Assembly (NCBI GenBank): GCA_963971305.1
Contig: OZ020305.1
Span: 13,611,001-13,675,000, forward strand
Direction of reading: 5' to 3'
Source: Arcuatula senhousia
Taxonomy: Eukaryota > Mollusca > Bivalvia > Mytilida > Mytilidae
DNA length: 64,000 nt
Position 1 is the stretch's first letter. Each line of letters opens with the position of its first letter. The position numbers and the translations under genes are program-made. Of this stretch, positions 9,971 to 22,836 are shown piece after piece. The notes below the pieces were generated by a model that was given only the letters and a program-made list of their open reading frames with translations, was not told where the DNA came from and searched no databases.

Positions 9971-12735
9971 GTATGTTATCATGGTAATGGTATTTTATAA
10001 GATATGGAAGCAATCAAACAAAATTTGATTCCAACCACAGATGAACCCTTATAAAGGTAAAACCCTATACAGTGTATATTGATAATCTAATTATTTCAAG
10101 TTTTCTCTGCCTTTCAAAATTATAAAACAAAGTATACTTAACGTAGGATCTGCTGTATCATTTTGATTTTTGTTATATAATGAAGGACTTTCAAATCAGG
10201 AAGTTATATACATGTACTTTACATGTAGTTGTCTAAATCATTTGCAGAGCTAGCAACAAACTTTTTTTTTCAATTTTTAATTCTGTGTATTTATTGTTTC
10301 ATGTATAAAATTTTGCATTACAGTATGGAAACAATAAATAATAAAGTACAATGATATATAATTTCATTAATTTTCTAACAGTTAACTTACTTGGTGTGGT
10401 AAGAACACTGGTATACAGAAATCCTCTACCAGCACATTTAGGCGTGGACAGCATGTTTAAAATTTGGAGAATAAAATGTCAAATTATACAGGTCATTACA
10501 AAAAGTCAATCAATCTAATTAAATCTAAACAAAATGTCACAGTAATCAGCTAAAACTTCACTATCATAACAGACACATTTGACATCCAAGCTAAGTCTTA
10601 TTGAATGTTCACAAAATATCCAAGCTCTGTGTATAAACACAATTACTAATCAGATTCTAATGAAACTTTGACACTCTCTGTTATGAAAACAAAACTTAAA
10701 TAAACAAGTCTTTGAAATATTTCAAATTTTCACAAAATTTAAGTCCTTCTATTCACTACAAGTTACTTTTAATCTATGATAAAGTTTTTGGTATTGATAG
10801 ACTACAGCTGATCATTAGCCAGAGGCCAATCAGAGAATACTGTTCATATCTTGGGAGGTCATGCTGAAATCTGATTGGTCAATAAGTCACATGGCTTCTT
10901 AGGGACAAAAAGAACTTAGTGAGAACAATGAATGGTGGATAATAAATAATTTGTTTCACTGAACATCCTTTAGAAAACTAATCCTGTTTTATGTTGATCA
11001 AAACAATTGATCAATACTTTTTGGACAAAGTTGTAATAATAGAAAACTGATCAACTGTACATATCCTGTCAAAGTTCAAAGGGATTTGTGAGAAATGACT
11101 TAAATTTGACCCCTTGGCCACCAACATATTACTTACACTTCAATCTTTTATAAAACTGAATGACAAAAGATTTTATTTCCATTTTTAATTGATTTTATCA
11201 ATATACACATTATCTAACTTATTTAAAAAAAGAAAAAGCAACACCATCAATCCAACATCATTGAATTACAACCTGTTTGAAAATAAATTATTTTTTATAA
11301 GAAGAAAGTGAAAACAAGAAAGCCTAATATAACCAAAGATAAATGCAGTCTTTTTCTTCTTTTGATCTGCAGCATGTTGTTGCACATCAAGGAAATATAT
11401 TTAGAAAATTGATACAGCCATTTTTGCCCCTTTTGGCTCTTTTTTTTTTTTAAACCAGTTGGACCACAAATCCCCTTACACAAACCAAAAATACATATCA
11501 ACCTTCCTTAGTGGTTTACAAATATATCAAAATTTAAGAACAATTGGTCAACCACAACTCAAGTTATTGCACGGAACCCAAAGTTTCCACAGACAAGGAT
11601 GACAACGACTCAATAATGACCACATCACCATAACATAATACAATCACAAAATTTTCAGTAATACATAAATGGACCATGGGTTGAAGAAAACTTAAGCTTT
11701 TTTTTTTAGATAATGTTTGTTTTACCATGAAACTCAGAACACAACTGTCCCTAAACACTGAAGGTACTAATACATGAAATAGGAAGTAGGAGTCTGACAG
11801 GTCTGGAAATTGCTTAGAACATACATATTGTCTTTAACCAATCAATCCGTTAACTTTAAAGTATATTTCTTGAGAAATGCTTTTGAAAGACATGATAGAT
11901 GTTTTTTTTTTTATTTTGATACATATATACTTATGGGTGATGGCCATTAGTAAAACATAATGTCTTTGAAAAGTTGTTGAAAGAGGGGGGATAAAAAAAG
12001 TTTGAAAAAAGATAAATCTATTTTCTTTAGGAATTCAAATAACCTTATACGGTTGTAGGTTTAGAAGAAATCTACATTTACTGAAACCAAAGTATTTCTA
12101 AAGTTGGTGCTGCATCAAGGCATATTTGACTCTTTATATACATGTAAGTAAAGTTCTCTTCATATATAGGACAAAACTATTAAAAAAATTATAACATGAG
12201 AACTTTACTTACCTACAATTTCTCAACACCAAACATATTTCAATTTTGCCATTACAAAATTTGGAAAGCCTCTTTGATGAGTTTTGTGATAATCATACTA
12301 CATGTACTTAACAATTTATTGTATGGAATTGTATAATAAGAAACATATTGATAAACAGATCATTGCAGCTATTGAACAAGAGTTAAATAAATCCTGTAAT
12401 TTACTCGATGAATATCTAGAAATTTATTCAACTCGGAAATTATATGTTTCATGTATATCTTATTATAATGTTGTACAACATTGAAGTTTTGGATTATGAA
12501 ATCTTACTACCTGTCTTCTTTTTAAAAGAAAAATCTACTGGCCAAAATTTTACATGCATGCAGTTACAGAAAATATCTATTTTGATGATCAACTTTGTTT
12601 GAAACCACACCATTATACCTTCCAAATAATTTGTGGCTGAAAGTCAGAAATTATGAACTCTCTAGACACCTATTAGCTAATGAACTAACAATTAGCCGTA
12701 AATGTCAAATTAATCTACTTATAATAGTGATCTAC
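9971..12735. other. Intron or intergenic DNA; only the candidate exon at 10391-10454
   Basis: No other exon, RNA gene or complete repeat was recognised. There are short poly-A/T runs. Confidence 0.5.
10391..10454 (-). CDS. Candidate alternative first exon of ARHGAP19
   Basis: From the Met at 10454 the frame reads MLSTPKCAGRGFLYTSVLTT and reaches a consensus donor (CCAA, then GTAAGT) in phase 1. That is the phase needed to enter the 1999 acceptor. No AG acceptor lies close upstream, so it would be a first exon. Phase agreement alone has a one-in-three chance. Weak but specific. Confidence 0.3.
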
Positions 12736-12840
12736 CTGTCCGGATTGGACCCAGGACTAAATGGACTATTGTTCTGTCTTCCCATGGGTACAGACCACTA
12801 GACATGACAGTTAGGCCTCTAGACCAAGTAATTGAAATTG
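12736..12840 (-). repeat. Possible tRNA-derived SINE fragment
   Basis: On the minus strand, a box-A-like TGGTCTAGAGGCC is followed about 65 bp later by a box-B-like GGGTCCAATCC. No tRNA cloverleaf can be drawn with confidence, and no A-tail or target duplication was found. Confidence 0.25.
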
Positions 12841-15807
12841 TTCCCCACGTGATAAAAAATGACAAATCCAAAGTGAAATCAACACAATAATTAATGAATA
12901 TAACAATGATGTACATGTTGATAAATTATGTTAAATACCCTAATTATCTCCCCATGAAATGGTAAAGCACCAAAAGTGACAGGACGAGAGAGGAAGAGTA
13001 CCATTATTTCTTACCAAGTCAAACATAAACTTTATTGTGTGGTCAATACTGAAGCTCTAAATTTGCTTTTTTTGTATACAAAAAAAAAGAAACTCATATT
13101 TTCTACATAAACAATTAATTTATCAAGACTTGTAAATATCAAAGATCTTCAACTTCAATCAATTTTACAAAAGACCTGAACATGATGTAATTCTAAGATA
13201 ATTTAATTAACACAATCAATTTCCTTATCTATAGACCAGAAACAATGAATGTTCTTCAATTGCAGTTAATTAAATCAATAATCTAAACAATGTTATCTGC
13301 TAAAAGGTCAGCTAAACAAAGAAACACAATCCTCAAAGCAAACGAAATCCATTTACTTTTACAATGTAAAATTATCAATCATGTAACTAATTCTATGAGG
13401 GCAATTTCAGACTTGTAAAATATTAACTTCATAAATTGGGATATTGTTTTTACAAGTGATTGGAAATTATTTAATTTTTTAAGTGTCAACCAGAATTTGT
13501 TACACAATGTTTTCCTATGCCATTTTATTTCAACATTCAAAAATCAAGGAAAAACACTCCAGCTTTTCCCATTGTTTGCTCAAAGCTGTTCAAACACAAG
13601 GAATTTCTTCATGTACAAACATGAATGTTTACTGATCCTAGCTTTAATTTCAAGTTATCTAAATATACTGAGGCAATATTTCTAGAAAGTTATGCAATAA
13701 GAGCAAATCACAGCAAATATAGAACACTAAAATAGAAATATAGACACTTGAAAATTTCATAGGAATAAATTTTTATTAAATATGCAAATGACTTTATCTT
13801 GGCCTTTTCTGACAGTTTATTACCCATTTAAGTCAGAGACATGGACAGAATTGATAAACTAAGTTTTAGATCCATCTGATGAAATGGCATTTTTGAGATA
13901 TTTAGCTTTTTTTCTAATGTGTGAAATGCTTAAGATTTGAAAATTTTTCTGTCAGAGGTAATGAAATTTTGTCTGAAGCTTGACTTGATCACACAAATAC
14001 TGATGTTACAATGAGCAAAATATCCAGGTTCATTTTCATTTAAAAAGGATATTAGCATTATTTTTAAACATCAATGAAATATTATCTTTCCTACTGCCCT
14101 TGTTGAAGACTGCTGGCGGTTGTCCATTGTGTTTTTTTCTGAATTGTCGCTTGAATGTGTCGGGTACACTTATTCCACATCTCATTATTTTCTATTGTTA
14201 AAACAAAAAAACAAAAATAAAAAAAAATGAACAATCAAAAATTATACAACAGCCAAAAAAATGATAAAACTTAATAAAAGACCATAATACATAGATCTGT
14301 AAAATAGAAGATAATGGGATGTGGAAAAATTGTACGTGACAAAACCTACAATTATAAATGACAATTAAAAAAAAATACACAAAATTTAAATTTGCCTCTT
14401 TAGTATCATTTACCAGAAACTCAGTCTATCTTCCTTGGTAGCAAAGAAATCTAGACACCTTTCATAAGAACAGTTAATCTTTATGATTCAGGGGAACAAA
14501 AAAAATAGGATTAAATTCATCTAACTAATAATATGATAACATAGGAAGAGGGCTTAATGTGTCAAGTAATTTAGCCCAAGGAATTGAAAAGAAGTGTGAG
14601 GGAAAGATAAAGAATCTTAGAAACACACTGATATTGCAGGGCAGGTGACAACTCTAATGATTGATAGTAGAGGATGACAACCTTGATTTATATCACTAGA
14701 ATACATATGCTGTTTCTTTAATTTCTTACTACAGATTATTCAATACTTTATAAACAGACAGTGGCACAGAGGACAACCTTGTCTGATACCCATTTAAATT
14801 TTAATTTTCTGTTTCATTGTTATCTTAAGTGCATTTGCCCCTGACATTGATCTTGTGCATTATTTATCAGATAATGGATGGCCCTAATACACTGTTGCTC
14901 TGAACAAACTGAAGGGATCAAAAGAAAATACCAGAACTAAGAACAAGGATGGCAAGAATGTGCATGATATATGAAAATAACAAAAATAAATAATGTAAAT
15001 GGAAGATTTTGTTTTATTTTTTTTTTAAATGGATGACTTATTTAATAATCTCAGTCAGATAGTAACACATAAACAAAACTGTTTGTGTTTTTAATTGTGA
15101 CATTTGACATTTATTCTCTCTAGTATCAGCCTATGACCCACCATGACCCACTAGAGCTCCAAACTAGATAATAGAAAGAACTTTGCAAAAATGTCAAAGT
15201 GTTCATAATTTACCAATTTGCTACCCTGAAATACTCAACATAAAATCCAACTGACTTAACTTTTTTCATACTAACTAAAGATATAACTTTTCACCTAAGT
15301 ATTTTTTCAATTCAAGTAAAATTCCACCTTTTTAATTTCTGACAATAAAACTTTATATAAGAAAATATATAAATTTAATATAAGTTTAAATTTCAAGTTT
15401 ATTCATGAGACATAGAATGATGTATATGATGGTCATCCTTTTTATCATAATCCCTAAATTTGAAATAATGTTTACAAGCAAAACTCAGTGATAAACAAAC
15501 TAAACATGTAAACATGCCTAATAATCTAATTTAATAGATGCCATCAAGTTGAAGGTACCAATCTATCGAGTAATAATAGAACATGCACTGTTTATTTTAT
15601 TTATAATAAGGAAATATTACATAAACATGATAAAATAAATTAACTTAAAACATGTAAAATCAAAACATATTTAAAATCTGAAAAAGTTTTCAACAAATAA
15701 GCATAGCATGATAAGTGTACAACTTTTTTTTGTAATTGATAAAATAGAAAAAAAACACAGCATTTGCAGGGAGATCAATGGTAAGAATCTACAAGAATTT
15801 TATTTTT
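12841..15807. other. Intron or intergenic DNA with one old repeat fragment
   Basis: Mostly featureless AT-rich DNA. Bases about 14095-14200 match, inverted, the roughly 283-bp tandem unit at 27854-28410. Confidence 0.55.
14095..14200 (+). repeat. Fragment of the 283-bp mussel-type repeat
   Basis: It contains TTGAAGACTGCTGGCGGTTG and TGTGTCGGGTACACTTATTC, the inverse of blocks in both tandem copies at 27854-28410. Confidence 0.75.
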
Positions 15808-16545
15808 AACAAGAGTTTACACTAAAGTATGTCTCGCCTGCTGGCTCCATCAGAAATTATTATTCTTTCTTACTTCCACTATATTTTGAAGTTACATGGA
15901 TTTTCAGTTTCTGAGATCAAAAGATGTTTATTGAACTTAACATTGCTAATATTTGCAATAAAAATAATCAAAGTCACTCAACCAGAAAATCAAGGTCAAG
16001 GTCAAAAGATGGGGATGCAACTGTGCTAAGCTATTACTAGGGCATACATGTATGCATACCAAATTTCATCAACCTAAGACCAATAATACTTGAGATATGG
16101 AGGTGTTTGCAAAACCTTTACATTGCTATTACATGTATATGTATTGAAAATTGTCAAAGTCACTTAACCAGAAAATCAAGATCAAGGTCAAAAGATGGGG
16201 ATGTTACTGTGCTAAGCTACTACTGGGGCATATGCATACCAAGTTTCATCAACCTAGGACTTAAAATTCTTGAAATACGGAGGTGCTCACAAAACTTTTC
16301 CATTGCTATTATATGTATTGAAAAATGTCAAAGTCACTCAACCAGAAAATCAAGGTCAAGGTCAAAAGATGGGGATGCAACTGTGCTAAGCTACTACTGG
16401 GGCATGTGCATACCAAGTTTCATCAACCCAGGACCTATAGTTCTTGAGATATGGAGGTGCTCATAAAACTTTTCCAAAAAGTTAACGCAGCCGCCGTCGA
16501 CGGTAAAGTAACACCTATGTCCTATCTGGCTTCGCAGGCGAGACA
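15808..16545 (-). mobile_element. Helentron-like element, family 4 (GTCTCGCCTGC ends), minus orientation
   Basis: The ends carry the inverted subterminal pair GTCTCGCCTGC / GCAGGCGAGAC. The left edge (AACAAGAGTTTACACTAAAG) is the inverse of the 3' tail seen at 27121-27144. The inside is about three 175-180-bp tandem monomers, each with the phrases AAATCAAGGTCAAGGTCAAA, GATGGGGATG and CTTGAGATATGGAGGTG. Non-coding; the 119-codon frame through it is an artefact of the monomers. Confidence 0.85.
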
Positions 16546-17819
16546 AAAATGAGAAAGATTTTTGTTTGAAAAAATGATAATAAAGATTTTTGTTTTAAAA
16601 AATGGGAAAGAAGATTTATGTTTTTAAATCATACAAAATAGATAGTGATAATAACTGATGAAAAGGACAAAAGATACATTTTAAATTCAATGAAAAATTT
16701 TGGAAAATGCCAACAAGCTAAAAAATCTTGCTATATTGATAATATTCAAGATTTTTTTGTGAAATTATTTTGAACAGTCTAGACCAATTTATTTTTAACA
16801 TTTTTTTCTATATAAATAAAACTTATTCTTAGCTATTTTCCACTTGCTAAAAACAGGTTGGTTGTAATAGCTCATTTGCGTTATATAGCTCAATTGATGG
16901 TATTTAGTATCAAATGGACTATTTATTTCATGAAGTAAAAAAAATAATTTTGATTTTCAATTGTTTGTTTTTTAGACATAAATATATATATTTATTTATA
17001 ATGGCTCAAAAGTCTCAACATTTTGGCAGTTGCCTTCATCCAGGAGTGAAAAGTCCTCTGAAAATTACATCATTGCCATCCCATCATAAATATATATATT
17101 GCTGATCATTTTTTGAACAGCAACATGGTACTAGTTATTTCAAATGGGTTTTCTTGGATATATATATATATATATATAGTCATGGAAATTTGCAAGTTTT
17201 TGTAGTATCAATCAGGAAAACCATAAATATTTCAGACCATCTTCTTTTACAAAAAAATGTTGCTCATAACATGGACAAATGCGACAATGCCACTGCAGTC
17301 TGAGAAATTGGCCACCAGCCCGATGCCCGTGGCTGTTTAAAGGCTTAGGGTGTATGTAAATATGTGTTGTTGGATGCCTGGTGGCTTGTAATTTTTTTTT
17401 TAAAAGAAATTTTCCATATAGTGTGGGGCTTGTAAAATTTTCCGAGGGCTTGCTGGTTTAAAAATGTAAAAACAAAATAGGCAAAAACCAATATTTTTTA
17501 CCAAGTCTAAGCTGATTTACGTCCCTCAAGTAGGTGTGCCTGTCTCAGATTAGAAATCAAGGAATATGCTGATATTTATTTAAATGTGATGCCATGTTCA
17601 CTGTCCAATTTGACATTTCATGATTTAACTATGAAACAAAAAAAAGGGGGAGGGGAAGGTTTTTTAGAGCAAGTTTGACAGAGGTCTAATTAATTTTTGT
17701 CAGTGTTGTTTTCATAACAATATATCATTTCATAATCAATAATGACAGCTTTATGAATATTATCATTTTGCATCTTACCAAAATCGAAAAATAAATTCTA
17801 TGTTGTGTTTTTCAAAAGT
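16546..17819. other. Non-coding DNA with a TA microsatellite
   Basis: A (TA)n run lies at about 17158-17178. No other feature was recognised. Confidence 0.55.
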
Positions 17820-17929
17820 TGAAATGGCCGCTTCGTGTCAAAAAGTAACGGCGGTATTGATTGGATTTCATTGTTGCATCTCGTAATTTGATTGGACGAG
17901 ATTTATACCAAGATGTCAGCCCCCATTAA

Positions 17930-17993
17930 TATGATTGTTTTTATTCACAACGAAGAAAATCTGTTAATTTGAACGTTAAGAAATAAAAACTGG
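17930..17993 (+). other. Possible 5' UTR exon of ANAPC4 (right border only)
   Basis: The donor AACTGG/GTAAGA at 17993/17994 is strong. It lies downstream of the CCAAT pair, and the ANAPC4 start exon at 23348 has a 5' UTR acceptor that needs such a partner. The left border is a guess. Confidence 0.25.
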
Positions 17994-18152
17994 GTAAGAA
18001 AGCAATTCAGTGTATATCAGATTTATAGTGACAGCCTATATTCTGAATTGTAGACTGACAAAAGCGAGGTAATATGAGGTAAACATTGCCTAAATGCGAG
18101 CACAGCAAAAATATATGATGTCAATGAACAGTTTAATTGTATTTTTACATAC

Positions 18153-18186
18153 CTTTTGAGTTGAAGAAGGCTCCCCCTAATACCAT
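18153..18186 (-). CDS. Candidate first coding exon of ARHGAP19
   Basis: Read from the Met at 18186, MVLGGAFFNSK reaches donor AAAAG/GTATGT in phase 1, matching the 1999 acceptor. An in-frame TGA lies two codons upstream of this Met. The first intron would be about 16 kb. It competes with the candidate at 10391-10454; both could be alternative starts, or neither real. Confidence 0.3.
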
Positions 18187-18640
18187 GAAATATCAAAGAT
18201 GGATCCTCTTATTGGCCCTCATATGACGGAGTTCCACGCCTCAAATTGAGGAATAAAATCGTTTAGTAGAATTCAGAATATAAGATCTAGAGTAGAGGAC
18301 TGCATTCCCGAAAAGACGTGGACACTTTTGATGTAAATGTTAACTGTTTTGAACATAGTTATTTTTACTGTAATCAGTTCGTAAAAAAAAAGAAAATGTA
18401 AAAAAATGAATAACATTTGTTTTACTTAAAAAATGAAGTAACTCAACGTCATCAGAATATTTTTCTCCTTGTTCTATTATTACATAGAAAATTTTTGGAA
18501 GGCGAGTAGCAAAATTGGTAATTATTTTCAAATTCACATCGAACCTGTATAAATTGTACACATGAAATTGTGCTTAGCATATCCGGACGAAAAAAATCAT
18601 TATCAGCACTAGGCAAATTTTTCGCGGGAACTTGCTGTAG

Positions 18641-20194
18641 AGCTCTCCGCTATGAGCTGTGCTTGCTATAACATTTAATATATAATATATTAACAAATAA
18701 AAATTATTGTGGTGCACACAACTTTTCACAAGTGGTGGTGCATAAAATGTGTACCCGTACCATTTTAAATTTTATCTTATTTACCTCACCCGTGCCTAAA
18801 ATTAGACCCTTATATAATGTGTATTTTGTACCGCACTCAGGTTGATAAAAAGTTTCATATATTCGCTTCAACTGTCTGCAGCTGTAGACTACACCATGTA
18901 CACTGAGACTGAGTGTCGAAAAAATGATGACAGTCCTTAAGATATAAATTTCACAAGAACCTTTTGAATATGATATTGAATGTTTATATAATATAGCTCC
19001 CAACTTTAAAATTAACATTCTTGTTGGAATATATTTTATGTTTTTTCTCAATACGATAATAGAAAATTTACCTGTATACTCCTTTCTCAATTCATATTGT
19101 GGGTTCCATAATATCATTTGATAAATGGGAAGATGAAGATGATCATTACGTTCATTTCAACCTAAAATTTAACTGTCATGACTGTGACGTCACTGTTTCT
19201 ATCTAGCCACATTTATATACCATGATATTACATGTATGAGATACCAGTATACCTGTAGTCCAGAGAAACATGACATCTTTCTGGGGTTTTGTCATCTGGA
19301 ATTTTTTAGATCCCCAGAGGCCATATGTCAATTATTATTAAAGGCTTCCAAGACAGCATAATTATTTGGACTAGCCTACCTGAAGACACAGAGGACCTTT
19401 TAAGAATAAATGAGTAACATTATTTGTTTTGATCATAACTTAAAAGGTATAATAATGTATCAGTAAAAAGTCTATGCAGGTTTAATGAACAAACAATAAC
19501 TAAATGTGTCACAATTTTACTATTTACTGAGGGACCTATAACCATTTGGTTCAATGTTTACAAACTACCCGTACCCAGTGAAAATATGGGCCAAAGGTTT
19601 GAAAATTTGGAATGTAACAATAAGTTAGAACAGGTTCATAAAAGTAGTTCTTTATACAAATCATCATTTAAACATAAATAAAACATTTAACAATTAAAAG
19701 AAACCAATTTACAATTAATATGATTAAGGCCATGCCTTCTGAGTGAGCATAGAAAATAATTTTTAATTTTAAATACTTCCATGTGATTCTAAAAAATGAC
19801 AAAAAATCATCAAACACGTGTCTGAGTGTCATCAAAATATTAAGGGACTACTTTTGGCAGGGAGGACATTAACCCTTAATTGAAACCGTGACGTCATTTT
19901 CCTGTCAGATCTTCAGCAGACACACATGTAAATATTCAGACTGATTCTGTCAGGTTTTTTGGAGATTTTCTGAGTATCAGTGTTTAATTTGTATAATTGG
20001 AATCAGAAGGTACATTATAAACCTGACGGCAATAACAGTTAAGTCTAAATAGCATTCATACATGTAATTGAGAAAAAGCTGCAGGAATGGACTCTTTTTT
20101 AGTATTTTCATTTCAGGGAAAACAATACCCCTTTTATCATTATGAGAAAGTCGTTGTCAATGCAAGGTTATAAGTAGTTTTTACTAAGTCAATT
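18641..20194. other. Non-coding DNA between promoter region and composite element
   Basis: A 137-codon minus-strand frame (18704-19117) has no recognisable motif or splice context. Nothing else was recognised. Confidence 0.5.
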
Positions 20195-20642
20195 GGTACG
20201 AGTATACAATTATCGTCCCTGGCTTTTCGTGTCATACGAATATAGTCCCTAAAAAATAGTGCCTGTTTTAAAAAAAATCTTAAAATAGTTTCTCAATAGC
20301 TATAGTTATTTAGGAGGTGAATTATTTCAGTTCATAGACCCAATGAAGTGTCATTGAAATTTTGGACCTCAATTCCTAGTGCAAATTTGATTTTTATCCA
20401 CTGGAAAAAGGTCAAAATTTAGGACTTTAAGAATGTGAAAATTTTTAACAACACAAATTTATAAACTTTCTGTCTGGATAATTGTTGAACAGATCAAATT
20501 TGAAGTCATTCTAATAATTTTTCAGGCTTATGACAAGGAGCAACTGGCAGAAAAAAAATTAAAGACACGATTGATAATTTTTTTTTAAATATCAAAAATG
20601 CTATAAAAGAAATGCATTGTAAATTAATTGTATACTCGGGCC
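20195..20642 (+). repeat. Left 448-bp direct repeat with inverted tips
   Basis: Nearly identical to 21930-22376; the visible differences are a few single bases and small indels. Confidence 0.95.
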
Positions 20643-21929
20643 TAGAAGGGGGAGGGTCTGGGTTAAAAATTATAAAATTGATTAAAAGTGTAAAAAATGG
20701 TCCTAAGTTGTAAAATGTACTTTGTTTAGATGATTTCTGTCTTTATTTCATGGATTTATCTAACTGTTTAGTTAATTTAGGTAAATTTGAATGACTATGG
20801 GAATTTCAATACAAATGGTCTTTTAATGGTTTTTCACATATTTTCACAATTTTTAAAGCCAAATTTCTTGGAGAAACCTTTCCTATAACATTGAACAGTA
20901 AGAAATCAGCTGAAAAAGGTATAACAAGCTCTCTCAAGATTGAATCCTTTGTATATAACTGGAAAAAACATCCTTTTCTACTTCGGGCAAGTATGGCGGT
21001 GACGTCAAAATCATTTTTAGGGTAGGGCATATACTTCATTTCATAAAAAATATTGGGTAGTCTTCAGCATGGTAACAACAGACCAAATACAATCAAATAT
21101 AGATAAACTTAAGAAAAAACTCTTTTTAAACAATCAGTTTATAAGAAAGAAGTGCTACAATTGAAAATATTGGGAATTTTAAGCGACAAATTTGACCGTT
21201 TTTTCTTATTTTTCTGTAGAAATCATATTCCCATTTCCTTTAAACTGCTCAGAAAAGTTCTTTTGCTGTTTAAATCTGTTCTTTACCATTCCTTCATAGT
21301 AAAAACACAACTAGTTGGACTTTTGATATCTTTTTTACACAATATTTTACCTCAAATATATGTTTTTAATTAAGTAAAGTGAAAACCGCCTTGTAAAATA
21401 CACTTTTGTTGCACTCAAAAACCTTATTCTGGTGTCATTGTGAATTAAAAGTAGGTGTTTTTTGTATTATTTTGTAAGCTTAATATATATTCTGCATTAT
21501 AAAACAGTTTAGAACTCAATAGCAGTTTTCAATGCTTCAAAATTTATGAAGCCATATGTGTACCCCATGAAAAGGCTGAAACGGCTAATTTTCAACACCG
21601 CGAATATGGGAAGGAATCAAAACCTGAAACCTTGCACTTCTACTAATAATAAAAGGGTTTTCTATGCTCAGTAAACATAAAACTATTGATATCAGGTGTT
21701 TGTTTAGTTCAAATGCATGAAATTTTGAAAAAATGACAGAATAGGCTTCATCCCTCTTCCTGTAGCTGTTGCGGACAATACTTTTTTGGCAAACTAGCAT
21801 TTTCAAGTTCTTATAATTTCTATGTTTTTTCACCAATATGTCTGAAACTTAGCATTTGAGCTCAAAAAAGACTAGACTTGGTAAAAATTACATTTATTTA
21901 AAAATCCGAGGCAATTCTGAGGTTTATTA

Positions 21930-22376
21930 GGTACGAGTATACAATTATCGCCCTGGCTTTTCGTGTCATACGAATATAGTCCCTAAAAAATAGTGCCTGT
22001 TTTAAAAAAAATCTTAAAATAGTTTCTCAATAGCTATAGTTATTTAGGAGGTGAATTATTTCAGTTCATAGACCCAATGAAGTGTCATTAAAATTTTGGA
22101 CCTCAATTCCTAGTGCAAATTTGATTTTTATCCACTGGAAAAAGGTCAAAATTTAGGACTTTAAGAATGTGAAAATTTTTAACAACACAAATTTATAAAC
22201 TTTCTGTCTGGATAATTGTTGAACAGATCAAATTTGAAGTCATTCTAATAATTTTTCAGGCTTATGACAAGGAGCAACTGGCAGAAAAAAAATTAAAGAC
22301 ACGATTGATAAATTTTTTTTAAATATCAAAAATGCTATAAAAGAAATGCATTGTAAATTAATTGTATACTTGGGCC
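21930..22376 (+). repeat. Right 447-bp direct repeat with inverted tips
   Basis: Nearly identical to 20195-20642 and in the same orientation. It is followed by AATT. Confidence 0.95.
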
Positions 22377-22446
22377 AATTTGTGCATTTCTTAATCTTTA
22401 AAAACTCATAGAATTTTGAAAATTGCTTTCCATTGCTGAGTTGATC

Positions 22447-22836
22447 GGATGTTCGCTACTATTATTGAAAATAAATAGGTTTCAAATTTAATGCCTTAAA
22501 TGAAAAGAAAATAGTAAAAGGTATAAAACAAGCAAAAAATTTTGATAGGTTCGTGACCTCGTTTTCAAGATAATTGACGTTAAAGTTTTGGCGGGAAAAG
22601 GTTTTCTCTGACTTTTTCATAGGTTTAGCATTAGCACTATTTAGTTGTTAAAACCCATGACAGAATAAATAGGATTTGATAAAACTTTGTGTGTAACCTC
22701 TTTATGACATATTAAAGACATTGATGATAAGAAAATAGGGGGTTCGTGGGCAAAAAATTTAACCCTATTTTGATGGTAAAATCTAGAGGATTCCGAAAAA
22801 ATGACAGAAATACCAAAACAAGACCAGCGAGCATCC
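22447..22836 (-). mobile_element. 390-bp MITE (GGATGYTCGCT ends), inverted copy
   Basis: This is the inverse of 29342-29731 along its whole length (both 390 bp). Tips are GGATGTTCGCT / AGCGAGCATCC. The flanks (gatc / ttga) no longer show the TTAA duplication seen at the other copy, so this copy looks older or rearranged. Confidence 0.88.

Larger units (their letters stand above)
17820..18640. promoter_or_regulatory. Candidate head-to-head promoter region of ARHGAP19 and ANAPC4
   Basis: Two ATTGG (inverted CCAAT) boxes lie 31 bp apart at 17860-17864 and 17891-17895, the spacing typical of NF-Y pairs. A CHR-like TTTGAA follows at 17968-17973. An E2F-like TTTCGCGGGAA lies at about 18618-18629. 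A plus-strand donor (CTGG, GTAAGA) ends a possible 5' UTR exon at 17993. A minus-strand donor ends a possible first exon at 18153. These motifs are known from cell-cycle promoters. Assigning them to these two genes is inference from position and orientation. Confidence 0.35.
20191..22380. mobile_element. 2.2-kb element flanked by 448-bp direct repeats, AATT target duplication
   Basis: The element runs 20195-22376. Both ends are near-identical direct repeats (20195-20642 and 21930-22376), which looks like an LTR layout. AATT lies just outside both outer ends (20191-20194 and 22377-22380), but neither single repeat is flanked by a duplication. Each repeat has its own inverted tips (GGTACGAGTATACAATTA and the inverse of TAATTGTATACTCGGGCC), unlike TG...CA LTRs. 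The 1.29-kb interior has only short frames. No primer-binding site or polypurine tract is convincing. It is either a composite of two MITEs moved as a unit or a non-autonomous LTR-like element. Confidence 0.75.

Noticed and set aside
12302..12484. 60-codon frame with plausible-looking sequence
   Set aside because: No homology recognised, very AT-rich codons, no splice or promoter context.
16107..16466. 119-codon frame, and 143-codon frame at 26500-26931
   Set aside because: Both repeat the translated family-4 monomer. No start context, no domain, non-coding repeat.
18704..19117. 137-codon minus-strand frame
   Set aside because: No recognisable motif, lacks good splice borders, and composition is that of surrounding AT-rich DNA.
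20195..22376. Ordinary LTR retrotransposon
   Set aside because: The repeats lack TG...CA tips, no primer-binding site or polypurine tract is convincing, and no gag/pol remnant is seen. Kept only as an LTR-like or composite element.
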